A stretch of 12,003 bases of DNA from an uncultured Candidatus Competibacteraceae bacterium (GCA_937872125.1 CALMNY010000042.1:1-12003), one strand, 5' to 3'. Positions 1-6,256 are shown, numbered from the stretch's first letter. Program-made: numbers and translations. The notes: generated by a model from the letters alone, not told the origin.

Positions 1-396
1 ACGCACACCGCCCTGCTGCAGATCATGAACGATCAGCCCCATCCCGAATACGGCAACGGTCTGTTCGTGCTGCAATCCTTCCCGGTGGGCGATCTCAATG
101 AGGCGGCGGGACAGCACCTGGCCCTGCGGCTGAATACGGTCGAACTGGCGGAAGAGCCGGCCGGTTACGGGTTGGGCAGCTACTGCTATCAGCGCAACCG
201 GCTGCATTTTGTGAGTTTCTTCCCAAATTTCGCCTATCGTCGGGGATTATTGCCGAATCTCTATTACGCCGCGGCCCGGCGCGCCCGGGCTCTGGCGGTT
301 CGCTTCACGCGGCAGGACTGGATCGCTTCATCTTTCGCTCCAGCCCATACCGGCATCGGCCGGATGCTCCGGCAGGCCTCGCATGGAAACCGGTAA
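1..396 (+). CDS. Unrecognised protein, C-terminal part (5' end outside window)
   Basis: The reading frame is open from the first base and ends at TAA 394-396. The Met at base 25 has no Shine-Dalgarno sequence before it, so the true start is probably to the left and about 131 residues are visible. The visible part is rich in aromatic residues (YGLGSYCYQ, LHFVSFFPNF, LLPNLYYAAARRARALAVRF) and ends in a basic, Arg-rich tail. It has no obvious signal peptide or transmembrane helix and I recognise no catalytic motif or family. Its 3' end lies 77 bp before the next credible start at 474. Function unknown; I am fairly sure it is coding because of its amino-acid composition and the lack of a better overlapping frame. 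Confidence 0.55.
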   Translation, partial: THTALLQIMNDQPHPEYGNGLFVLQSFPVGDLNEAAGQHLALRLNTVELAEEPAGYGLGSYCYQRNRLHFVSFFPNFAYRRGLLPNLYYAAARRARALAVRFTRQDWIASSFAPAHTGIGRMLRQASHGNR

Positions 397-460
397 GTTC
401 ATCAGCCTTGGGCGCCGGATACCCTCCAGTCAATCGGTCCATTCTGTTCTGACTCTCATC

Positions 461-466
461 GGGAGA
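461..466 (+). promoter_or_regulatory. Ribosome binding site (GGGAGA) for the ATG at 474
   Basis: GGGAGA lies 7 nt before the ATG at 474. That ATG opens a Tat-like leader in a frame different from the longer downstream frame. The site is the main reason to prefer 474 over the ATG at 383, which has no comparable site and lies inside the end of the preceding gene. Confidence 0.6.
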
Positions 467-473
467 CCCCAAC

Positions 474-841
474 ATGAACACGCGCCGAGATTTCCTGAGC
501 TTGCTGGCCAAGGTAGTTGGCATTGGGGTGTTGTCGCTGAGCAATACGCCGGTCCGGTGCTTTCCCGCGCCGAACTCAAAAGCTGCGTCGAGCAGGAAAG
601 GCAAATCAATGCGGGCATGAACGAGTTGGACCGACAGGAAGCCTATCTCAATCAGCAACACGTCTTTGTCAATCACTACAGCCCACAATCCGTGGATAAC
701 TACAATAGGCTGGTCAATGAATTTAATGCCAGAAGCGCGCAAGTCAACGCCCAGGCCAGCCATTTCAATGCAAGCTGTGCGAATCATGCGTACTACGAAT
801 CGGATATGACGGCGGTTCGGACCGAGCTGGGGGCGGAATAA
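474..841 (+). pseudogene. Small exported helical protein, frame apparently broken after the Tat-like leader
   Basis: ATG 474 has a good ribosome binding site and encodes MNTRRDFLSLLAKVVGIGVL, a twin-arginine leader (TRRDFLS) followed by a hydrophobic stretch. That frame stops at 618-620. The body of the protein is in another frame, which is open to TAA 839-841. It begins around LSRAELKSC (bases 559-585) and continues through CVEQERQINAG, VDNYNRLVNEFNAR and CANHAYYESDM. This is a polar helical region with two bracketing Cys residues, resembling small uncharacterised periplasmic proteins. Joining leader and body needs a shift equal to one lost base, roughly between 530 and 575. The alternative is a 152-aa product from ATG 383, but its first 50 or so residues look non-coding and it lacks a ribosome site. 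A sequencing error, a true pseudogene or a programmed shift cannot be separated here. Confidence 0.6.
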
Positions 842-898
842 GGGGCGATACCGCCGCCAACAGCGTCTGGTTCCACCCCTGATTGATACGAGGACGAT

Positions 899-1303
899 AT
901 GAACGATTTCATTGAAGCGGATGCCGCCCGTGCCTTTGCCCGGGCGTGGAATCGGCTGGACCCGACTGAGTTCCTGAACCTGCTGATACCCGAGGCGCGG
1001 TATGCTTCCCAGTGGGTGTTCGATGAGTTGGAAGGTAAACAGGCTATCGCCGATTATCTGACCGCCAAGATGCGCACCATAAAAAACCATGCCCTCCATA
1101 ACCCGAGCGCGAAAGTCTTTGCGGAACTGGGCAAGACCACGACGGGCCTGGCCGGCCGGGACTGCGTGTTCATGGCACAAGGCCGCAAGGAAAATGTCAC
1201 TGCGGTCGTACTCTTCGAGGTGGAAGGGGGGATGATCAAACGCTACGACCTGTGTATTCCCGAATTACTTGGCGTGATCCGTAGCGGGGTCTATCCGATT
1301 TAG
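899..1303 (+). CDS. SnoaL/NTF2-like fold protein
   Basis: This is a 134-aa soluble protein without signal peptide or membrane segment. The start is preceded by GAGGA at 890-894 with a short 4-nt spacer. The layout is typical of the SnoaL/NTF2-like cone fold. An N-terminal helix contains AARAFARAWNRLDP (residues 9-22). It is followed by FLNLLIPEARYASQWVFDELEGKQAIADYL, where an acidic/aromatic stretch leads into a 'G-x-x-A-I' helix. The C-terminal strands include AVVLFEVEGGMIKRYDLC (residues 101-118). Such proteins range from small enzymes (isomerases, dehydratases, limonene-epoxide-hydrolase types) to ligand-binding proteins, so the fold call is firmer than any function. It sits 57 bp after the broken exported gene and 86 bp before the kinase-like gene. 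No partner is evident. Confidence 0.7.
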   Translation: MNDFIEADAARAFARAWNRLDPTEFLNLLIPEARYASQWVFDELEGKQAIADYLTAKMRTIKNHALHNPSAKVFAELGKTTTGLAGRDCVFMAQGRKENVTAVVLFEVEGGMIKRYDLCIPELLGVIRSGVYPI

Positions 1304-1389
1304 CCGGCCTGGATCGCGGGTGCAGATTACTTGAAAATACCTATTCCAGGGTTGCCACTGATACCCCACCCCGATTCACCTGTTCCCCC

Positions 1390-1839
1390 ATGGAAGCCAT
1401 CCTGTTCATCGGCGGCCAGGCCGCCGGCAAGTCCACCTTCTACCAGCAGCGGTTCCGGGATACCCACCTGCGGATCAACCTGGACATGCTCCGCACCCGC
1501 CACCGGGAGGCGATTTTGCTGGAGGCCTGCCTGCGGATGCAGCAGCCATTCGTGGTGGACAACACCAATCCCACCCGCGAGGACCGGCGGCGCTATATCC
1601 CGCTGGCGCGGGAGGCCGGGTTTAGGGTTGTCGGCTATTACTTCGCCCTGCGGTTGGAAGTCGCCCTGGCCCGCAATGCCCAGCGCGAGGGGCGGCAGTG
1701 TATCCCGGAGCACGGTGTCCGGGCGACCTACCGTAAGCTGGAGCGGCCGAATCAGGATGAGGGATTCGATGCCCTGCACTACGTCCAGGCCGTGGGCGGG
1801 TGCCGCTTTATCGTGGAGGAGTGGCGGGATGAACTTTGA
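1390..1839 (+). CDS. P-loop polynucleotide-kinase-like protein (AAA_33/PNK type)
   Basis: This 149-aa protein is probably a 5'-OH RNA/polynucleotide kinase. It begins directly with a P-loop strand: MEAILFIGG then QAAGKST, Walker A residues G8-x4-G13-K14-S15. An acceptor-side Asp follows in NLDML (D32), then VVDNTNPT (D57-N60), typical of PNK/AAA_33 kinases, and a basic lid-like segment ALARNAQREGRQ (residues 92-103). T4-type Pnkp is about 300 aa with a C-terminal phosphatase; this protein is kinase only. ATG 1390 has no clear Shine-Dalgarno sequence, but the fold starts there, so I keep it. The stop overlaps the Thg1-family start by 11 bp, which implies translational coupling, and RtcB follows. 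The likely role is phosphorylating 5'-OH RNA ends for repair. Polynucleotide substrate choice is inferred from neighbours; a small-molecule kinase is possible. Confidence 0.8.
   Translation: MEAILFIGGQAAGKSTFYQQRFRDTHLRINLDMLRTRHREAILLEACLRMQQPFVVDNTNPTREDRRRYIPLAREAGFRVVGYYFALRLEVALARNAQREGRQCIPEHGVRATYRKLERPNQDEGFDALHYVQAVGGCRFIVEEWRDEL
1815..1820 (+). promoter_or_regulatory. Ribosome binding site (GGAGGA) fixing the Thg1-family start
   Basis: GGAGGA lies within the end of the kinase gene, 8 nt before ATG 1829. It fixes the Thg1-family start at 1829, although the same reading frame stays open much further upstream (to about 1331) only because it shadows the kinase gene. Confidence 0.75.
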
Positions 1840-2590
1840 CGAGTTGGATCGGCGGATGCGGGTGTTCGAGACCGCGCACGATCACTGTGCGTTGCCCGGC
1901 CTGTATCTGGTCGCCCGGCTGGACGGCCGTGGGTTTACCACGCTGACCCGGGAGCGCCAGCCGTTCGCCGCCCCCTTCGATGAGCGGTTCCGGGACCTGA
2001 TGATCGCCACGGTCCGTCACCTGATGGACTGCGGCTTTCGGGTCGGGTACGGCTATACCGAGAGCGATGAGATTTCCCTGTTGTTCCATCCCGCCGAGGA
2101 CGCCTTCGGCCGCAAGCTGCGTAAGTGGCTGTCGATCCTGGCCGGGGAAGCCAGCGCCTGTTTCGCCCTGAACCTGGGGGCGCTGGCCAGCTTCGATTGC
2201 CGGGTGGCGCAGTTGCCCAGGTTGGAACAGGTGATCGATTACTTCCGCTGGCGCAGCGAAGATGCCCACCGCAATGCGCTGAATGCCCATGGCTACTGGG
2301 CGTTGCGCCAGGCTGGCCTGAGTGCCCAAGCGGCGACCGAGCGGTTGCTGGGCCTGTCGGTGGCGGACAAGAACGAACTGCTGTTCCAGCATGGTGTCAA
2401 TTTCAACGCTTTACCGGCCTGGCAAAAGCGCGGCATCGGGGTGTATTGGCAGACCTATGCCAAGCCAGGCACCGATCCGCGCCGCGGTAGGGCAGTGACC
2501 ACGATGCGCCGGCGGCTCACGGTCGACCTGGACTTGCCGCGGGGTGCGGAATATGACGCCTTCCTCCGGGCGCGGGTCAGCGGCCCCTGA
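1829..2590 (+). CDS. thg1: tRNA(His) guanylyltransferase / Thg1-like 3'-5' polymerase
   Basis: A 253-aa Thg1-family enzyme, close to the usual family length. These enzymes add nucleotides in the 3'-5' direction to RNA 5' ends. Eukaryotic Thg1 adds G-1 to tRNA(His); bacterial Thg1-like proteins preferentially repair 5'-truncated tRNAs in a template-dependent way. Visible motifs are LVARLDGRGF (residues 27-36, with metal-binding D32), TESDEIS (77-83, with acidic pair D80/E81), a conserved middle DAHRNALNAHGYWALR (145-160), and QKRGIGVYW (199-207). The catalytic palm residues are therefore intact. ATG 1829 has a strong ribosome site and overlaps the kinase stop by 11 bp; rtcB follows after 49 bp. 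A kinase beside it makes sense, because Thg1 chemistry activates a 5'-phosphate that 5'-OH fragments lack. Repair, rather than tRNA(His) maturation, is inferred from context. Confidence 0.93.
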   Translation: MNFDELDRRMRVFETAHDHCALPGLYLVARLDGRGFTTLTRERQPFAAPFDERFRDLMIATVRHLMDCGFRVGYGYTESDEISLLFHPAEDAFGRKLRKWLSILAGEASACFALNLGALASFDCRVAQLPRLEQVIDYFRWRSEDAHRNALNAHGYWALRQAGLSAQAATERLLGLSVADKNELLFQHGVNFNALPAWQKRGIGVYWQTYAKPGTDPRRGRAVTTMRRRLTVDLDLPRGAEYDAFLRARVSGP

Positions 2591-2639
2591 CCTGCCAGGG
2601 TAACCCGCCCTGCCACGCTATCCACGACCAGGAGCAACC

Positions 2640-3836
2640 ATGCCCATCCAACAGGTACTGACCAACCAGCGGGTCCCGGTCAAAATCTGGACCGACGACG
2701 TCGACGACCGCTCGAAGCAGCAACTGCTCAATATCGCCAGCCTGCCGTTTGTGCACCACCATGTGGCCGCCATGCCCGACGTGCATCTGGGCATCGGCGC
2801 CACCATCGGCTCGGTGATCGCCACCCACCGGGCCATCATCCCCGCCGCCGTCGGCGTCGACCTCGGCTGCGGCATGGTCGCCGCCCGGCTGTCGCTCACC
2901 GCCAACGACCTGGACGACAAGAACCTCAAACAGGTGTTCGACCAGATCAGCCGCGACGTGCCGGTCGGCCGGGCTCAGCATCCCGACGACCGGGTGCGGG
3001 TCGACGCCGTCCGGCCGTTCGAGCCAGGCCTGAAAGCGCTGACCGACCGCCATCCGCAACTGCTCAAGGCCTTCGGTAAATTCTCCAAATGGATGAACCA
3101 GATGGGCACCCTGGGCGGCGGCAACCATTTTATCGAAGTCTGTCTGGACGAGGCCGACCGGGTGTGGGTGATGCTGCACTCCGGCAGCCGGGGCATCGGC
3201 AACGCCATCGCCGACTACTTCATCCGGCTTGCCCGCCAGGACATGGAGCGGTGGATGATTCAGTTGCCCGACCGCGACCTGGCCTACTTTCCGGAAGGCG
3301 CCGAGCACTTCGCCGATTATGTCGAGGCGGTGCACTGGGCGCAGGATTACGCCTTGCGCAACCGCCAGGAGATGCTCGATCTGGTGCTGGCCGCCCTGGC
3401 CCGGCGCCTGCCGCCGTTCGTGCGGACCGGCGAGGTCGTGAACTGCCACCACAACTACGTCGCCCTGGAGCACCACTACCGGGCCAACGTCTGGGTCACC
3501 CGCAAGGGCGCGATCCGGGCGCGGGAAGGCGATCTGGGCATCGTGCCCGGCAGCATGGGCGCGCGCAGCTACATCGTGCGCGGCAAGGGCCATCCCGAGA
3601 GTTTCTGCTCCAGCGCCCACGGGGCCGGCCGGCGGATGAGCCGCACCGCGGCGGAGAAGCAGTTCACCGAGGCCGACCTGGCGGCACAAACCGCCGGGGT
3701 GATCTGCCGCAAGGACAAGGGGGTGATCGACGAGATTCCGGGTGCCTACAAGGACATCGATCAGGTCATGGCCCACCAGAGCGACCTGACCGAGGTGCTA
3801 CATACCCTCAAGCAGGTCGTATGCGTGAAGGGATAG
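2640..3836 (+). CDS. rtcB: RNA-splicing ligase RtcB
   Basis: A 398-aa GTP- and Mn-dependent RNA ligase that joins 2',3'-cyclic-phosphate or 3'-phosphate ends to 5'-OH ends, used in RNA repair. All core residues are visible. These are MPDVHLGIG (45-53), VGVDLGCG (71-78, metal ligands D74 and C77), GGGNHFIE (159-166, H163), LHSGSRGIG (179-187, H180), NCHHNY (268-273), GSMG (304-307) and SSAHGAGR (324-331), whose H327 corresponds to the guanylylated histidine. The length matches the E. coli protein (about 408 aa). AGGAG at 2630-2634 lies 5 nt before the ATG. It follows the Thg1-family gene by 49 bp and precedes the 133-aa gene by 53 bp on the same strand. Neither rtcA nor an RtcR-type regulator is adjacent, and no archease is recognisable. 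Confidence 0.97.
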   Translation: MPIQQVLTNQRVPVKIWTDDVDDRSKQQLLNIASLPFVHHHVAAMPDVHLGIGATIGSVIATHRAIIPAAVGVDLGCGMVAARLSLTANDLDDKNLKQVFDQISRDVPVGRAQHPDDRVRVDAVRPFEPGLKALTDRHPQLLKAFGKFSKWMNQMGTLGGGNHFIEVCLDEADRVWVMLHSGSRGIGNAIADYFIRLARQDMERWMIQLPDRDLAYFPEGAEHFADYVEAVHWAQDYALRNRQEMLDLVLAALARRLPPFVRTGEVVNCHHNYVALEHHYRANVWVTRKGAIRAREGDLGIVPGSMGARSYIVRGKGHPESFCSSAHGAGRRMSRTAAEKQFTEADLAAQTAGVICRKDKGVIDEIPGAYKDIDQVMAHQSDLTEVLHTLKQVVCVKG

Positions 3837-3889
3837 CGAGGGTAACCCTTTACGATAGCTACTCACACCCCGCATTGGCTGGAGACCCC

Positions 3890-4291
3890 ATGCCCGACCG
3901 CTTCCTTCCCGATTACGGCCTTTATCTCCTGAACAAAGGGGTCCGGCCCGAGACCCGGCTGGTATTCTTCGATCTGCCGGTGGAGCACCTCACCCGGCCC
4001 GATCTGCGCACGGTCTGCCTTACCCTCAGCACCGAGGAAGGCGGTCAGGACTACGCGATCTCGTTCGACTTCATCGGCCCGCGCATTGATGAGTTGCTGG
4101 CCGTCTTTCCGCACCCCCAGCAGGAAACCCTGTGGCGCTGGCTGACCGACCGGTACACAGTGGGGGAACACGTGGCGCTCTCGCCCCCGGCCACGGTGTT
4201 TTCGCTCGAAGCCACCCTGGGTGCGGTGCGGCAAGGCATTTACGAACGCTTCGCCCCGCTGATCGTGCGGCGGGTGACGGCGCGGCCCTGA
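3890..4291 (+). CDS. Uncharacterised 133-aa protein downstream of rtcB
   Basis: A 133-aa soluble protein with no signal peptide or membrane helix. ATG 3890 is preceded by GGAG at 3881-3884 (5-nt spacer). Composition suggests a compact alpha/beta fold: DYGLYLLNKG near the N-terminus, strand-like TRLVFFDLPVE, then RTVCLTLSTEE, YAISFDFIGPRIDELLAVF in the middle, and a C-terminal helix GAVRQGIYERFAPLIVRRV. I recognise no nucleotide-binding, nuclease or metal motif, and it does not resemble archease, the usual RtcB cofactor. It lies 53 bp after rtcB in the same direction, with only a tiny 11-bp imperfect palindrome between, so it is probably co-transcribed with the repair genes. It may be an accessory factor of the cassette, or just the next gene. 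Function unknown. Confidence 0.75.
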   Translation: MPDRFLPDYGLYLLNKGVRPETRLVFFDLPVEHLTRPDLRTVCLTLSTEEGGQDYAISFDFIGPRIDELLAVFPHPQQETLWRWLTDRYTVGEHVALSPPATVFSLEATLGAVRQGIYERFAPLIVRRVTARP

Positions 4292-4325
4292 CCGTGTTCC
4301 ACCTGGTGAAGCCGCGATAGCGGCG

Positions 4326-4354
4326 TTGAGGCCCGCCGGGCGCGGCGCTAGAAT
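4326..4354 (+). promoter_or_regulatory. Putative sigma70-type promoter upstream of the lipoyl-domain gene
   Basis: TTGAGG (4326-4331) and TAGAAT (4349-4354) are separated by exactly 17 bp. The -10 matches the consensus at five of six positions and the -35 at four of six, which stands out in such GC-rich DNA. The spacer contains a small inverted repeat, GCCCG-C-CGGGC (4331-4341), that could be an operator. Transcription would start near 4361, leaving a leader of about 70 nt before ATG 4430. It suggests the lipoyl gene is a separate unit from the RNA-repair genes. Confidence 0.5.
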
Positions 4355-4429
4355 CCTGGTGGCCGCCGCCGCCGGCAAGGCCAGGGCGGCTAGCAGACTC
4401 TCGCCCTCACCCCAGCGGACGAACTCCCG

Positions 4430-4696
4430 ATGCGCACGTTCCAGGTTTGCATGCCCGCCTATCCCGAGTGCTGGGCCACCTGCGGTTCGTGTGCCAGCAG
4501 AGGCGTCTTCATCAATGCGATCCAGGTGCAGCCGGGCGATACCCTGCGCCGCGACGACCCGATCCTGACCCTGGAAACCAACAAGGTCGACCTCGATATC
4601 CCCAGCCCGTGCGCCGGCCAAGTGCTCGAAGTCCATGTCTGTCTCGGCGACGCCGCTTCTCCAGGGACGCCCTTGATCACGCTGGCCCTCGCCTGA
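4430..4696 (+). CDS. Stand-alone cysteine-rich lipoyl-domain protein
   Basis: An 88-aa single lipoyl/biotinyl-carrier domain. It shows the usual order: a turn QVQPGDTLRRDDPIL (residues 32-46), the modified-lysine hairpin LETNKVDLDIPSP (48-60, with K52 the lipoylation candidate), AGQVLEV, and the last turn LGDAASPGTPLITL. Sequence around K52 is closest to E2 components of 2-oxoacid dehydrogenases, though no E2 catalytic domain follows: the stop is at 4694-4696. The N-terminus is unusual. Where carrier domains have a plain first strand, this one has C7, C14, C18 and C21, plus C61 and C71, six Cys in 88 residues. The ribosome site is weak (GGACGA about 6 nt before). The aceE gene 1.5 kb downstream suggests it might be a free lipoyl carrier for that E1. 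A glycine-cleavage H-like or redox role is also possible. Confidence 0.8.
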   Translation: MRTFQVCMPAYPECWATCGSCASRGVFINAIQVQPGDTLRRDDPILTLETNKVDLDIPSPCAGQVLEVHVCLGDAASPGTPLITLALA

Positions 4697-4844
4697 GTGC
4701 GACCGTCGCCTTACCATGGACTTGCTGGCCGACGCCCGGTTTCGGGGCGGGCCGGGAACCACGCCGTCCTGGGAAGCAATGTCGCGAGTTTTCTTGCGGG
4801 ATTGCGTGATTGACGCCCGGCCTAAGCGAGCGTGGCCAAACAGA

Positions 4845-4872
4845 AACCGGTCTGACGGTCACCCAACCGGTT
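4845..4872. repeat. Inverted repeat AACCGGT/ACCGGTT upstream of the secreted-protein gene
   Basis: Perfect 7-bp arms at 4845-4851 and 4866-4872 are separated by 14 bp, ending 26 bp before ATG 4899. The spacing would suit a dimeric regulator binding two half-sites, but no convincing promoter hexamers are placed around it. The rest of the 202-bp gap (4697-4898) holds nothing I can name. Confidence 0.3.
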
Positions 4873-4898
4873 GAAGCAACTACCCTGGACAAAACCCG

Positions 4899-5513
4899 AT
4901 GCATCCTGCACGGTCGAGCGATTTTTACGGGCTCCTGGCACCGGTTCTGGCGCTGGCGGCGGTTGCGGTTGCGGCCCCACCCGCCGACGACCGCGGATTT
5001 GACCCGACCGGGGTCTGGACGGGCCAGCACGGCTCGCTGGTCCTGATGCGGGCTGGGGATACGCTGTCGTTTTCCTATTCGGCCGTGTTCGGCGCCACCG
5101 CCCATCTATGCGACGGGATCGGGGTGGCTGGTTTCGTCGGCAATGGCGTGTGGCAGTCGGTGGATGGGGAGGGGACGGTGACGTTCACCACCCGGGGTGA
5201 TGAGGTCACGATGCAGGTCACAGCGGGGAGCGCGTCGTTCTGCGGCGCGGACTGGCCCGGCGACCGCTTCGCCCGGGGCGCGTGGCGGCCGGCTGTCCGC
5301 TGCCGGGTCACGGCGCGCAAAGCGCGTTTCTTCGCCGTCGCTCCTCTGCCGCCTCCCGTGCGCCTGGCCTTCGTGGTCGAAGGCGACGAGATTGAGGCGC
5401 TCGATCTGGTCAACGAGCGTTCCGCGCGGTGGCTGCTGGCCCGCTACGTCGGCCAGACCCGGACCACCGCCGGCCTGCTCGAACGCGATGCCCTGGCGTG
5501 TCGATCCCAGTAG
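4899..5513 (+). CDS. Secreted protein of unknown function
   Basis: A 204-aa protein with a probable Sec signal peptide: a short basic start (MHPARSSDFYG), a hydrophobic core LLAPVLALAAVAVAA (residues 12-26) and small residues at a plausible cleavage site AVA-A. The mature part starts with FDPTGVWTGQHGSLVL, like small beta-barrel exported proteins whose opening strand reads 'G-x-W'. It contains cysteines in HLCDGIG, SFCGADW, VRCRV and near the C-terminus, compatible with disulfides outside the cytoplasm. No lipobox is seen. The ribosome site is poor (GGA, about 9 nt before ATG). It converges with the minus-strand gene that ends at 5533, with only 19 bp between. I do not recognise the family; export is better supported than any function. 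Confidence 0.65.
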   Translation: MHPARSSDFYGLLAPVLALAAVAVAAPPADDRGFDPTGVWTGQHGSLVLMRAGDTLSFSYSAVFGATAHLCDGIGVAGFVGNGVWQSVDGEGTVTFTTRGDEVTMQVTAGSASFCGADWPGDRFARGAWRPAVRCRVTARKARFFAVAPLPPPVRLAFVVEGDEIEALDLVNERSARWLLARYVGQTRTTAGLLERDALACRSQ

Positions 5514-5532
5514 CCCGGCGTGGAGCCGGCCC

Positions 5533-6006
5533 TCAGAACAGGCGGGGATCCAGCCGCTCGTGGAACCTCTCGGCCATAGCGTCAATCTTGAACGCTCCCG
5601 CCTCGCGCACGACTTCCCAGTACACCCAGGTTTCCCGGTGTTGGCCGCGCCAGACCAGGCCCCCCCAGTAGTAGCGCCGTCCGGAGAACAGATTGCCGGC
5701 GGACTGGAACGGCTCGCTGTCCTGGAGGACGACCTCGGCCAGAGGGCCGAATTCGGCCTGATTGATCCGCTGGGCCTCCAGATAGGCGGCCAGGGGATGG
5801 GCGGCCTTGAACGCCGCCGAGGTGAACTGCTGATAGGCGGCGGCGTAGTCCCCGGCCTGGAGCGCCCGGACGTAAGGTTCGACCAGCGTTTCCCGGATTT
5901 GCGGAACGATCTGCGTAGCGGTGCGATAGTGGACGTACAGCCCGTAACCGGCCAACGGCACGACGATCCCCAGAAAAACCAGCAGCAGGGCTTTTTGCCA
6001 GAACAT
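5533..6006 (-). CDS. Small membrane-anchored protein of unknown function
   Basis: A 157-aa protein with one N-terminal transmembrane helix: FWQKALLLVFLGIVVPLAGYGLYV, residues 2-25, followed by HYRT. It is most likely anchored with its soluble part outside the cytoplasm. The soluble part has a helical start (VEPYVRALQAGDYAAAYQQFTSAAFKA, residues 42-68), then strand-like segments such as YYWGGLVWRGQ and TWVYWEVV. A helix with 'A-G-D-Y-x-A-A-Y-x-Q-F-T' followed by strands recalls small DUF4864/NTF2-like exported domains, but I cannot assign it firmly. I chose the Met at 6006 because GGAG (bases 6015-6018 on the other strand) lies 8 nt before it; an in-frame upstream start at 6063 would add 19 residues without a ribosome site. 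It is divergent from aceE and convergent with the secreted-protein gene. Confidence 0.7.
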   Translation of the reverse strand: MFWQKALLLVFLGIVVPLAGYGLYVHYRTATQIVPQIRETLVEPYVRALQAGDYAAAYQQFTSAAFKAAHPLAAYLEAQRINQAEFGPLAEVVLQDSEPFQSAGNLFSGRRYYWGGLVWRGQHRETWVYWEVVREAGAFKIDAMAERFHERLDPRLF

Positions 6007-6046
6007 GAGAGCCACTCCGTTCGATAATAATCTGGCTGGGCGGAGA

Positions 6047-6071
6047 CCGGGGTATCGGTTCATTACCCCGG
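6047..6071. repeat. Inverted repeat CCGGGGTA/TACCCCGG in the divergent intergenic region
   Basis: Perfect 8-bp arms (6047-6054 and 6064-6071) surround a 9-nt loop, 40 bp upstream of the minus-strand membrane-protein start. The right arm also belongs to a second palindrome, ACCCCGGGGT (6065-6074), followed by TTCCA-C-TGGAA (6074-6084). These may be operator sites for the divergent genes. No U-tract follows on either strand, so a terminator is unlikely. Confidence 0.4.
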
Positions 6072-6157
6072 GGTTCCACTGGAAGGCCAGAATGACGGAG
6101 AGACTGTAGTAACACGGGTCTGCAAACGCAAAACCTGGTTGAGGCCGGAGCCTGCTT

Positions 6158-6205
6158 CGTGCTGCCCGTCACGGGGTGACGGCTCGGGCAAACCCGCGCA
6201 GCACG
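6158..6205 (+). promoter_or_regulatory. Nested inverted repeats in the aceE leader (possible structured RNA or operator)
   Basis: Outer arms CGTGCTGC (6158-6165) and GCAGCACG (6198-6205) are a perfect 8-bp match. They enclose a 7-bp hairpin CCGTCAC-GGG-GTGACGG (6166-6182) and a 4-bp hairpin CGGG-CAAA-CCCG (6185-6196). As RNA this folds into a compact three-way junction ending 51 nt before the aceE ATG. It does not match a riboswitch class I know, and it is not a PdhR-type operator. It could equally be a protein-binding DNA site. Confidence 0.45.
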
Positions 6206-6256
6206 CGCTATCTTTAGAGCAAACACCCGCCTCCATTTCGCCTCCGGGATTCGCCC

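Noticed and set aside
305..1180. Minus-strand frame of about 291 codons at the left end
   Set aside because: It covers the leader, the helical body and the SnoaL-like gene on the other strand and shows only compositional bias.
1304..1389. Possible promoter before the kinase gene (TTGAAA at 1331)
   Set aside because: No -10-like hexamer lies 16-18 bp downstream, so I could not support a promoter here.
1331..1828. Upstream extension of the Thg1-family frame
   Set aside because: This part is Pro/Ser/Trp-rich shadow translation of the kinase gene. The family N-terminus and a strong ribosome site place the start at 1829.
2577..3776. Minus-strand frame of about 399 codons
   Set aside because: It is the shadow of rtcB, which has all its catalytic residues on the + strand.
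6024..6029. TATTAT on the minus strand as a -10 element for the membrane-protein gene
   Set aside because: Transcription would then start on top of the ribosome binding site, and no -35 element is correctly spaced.
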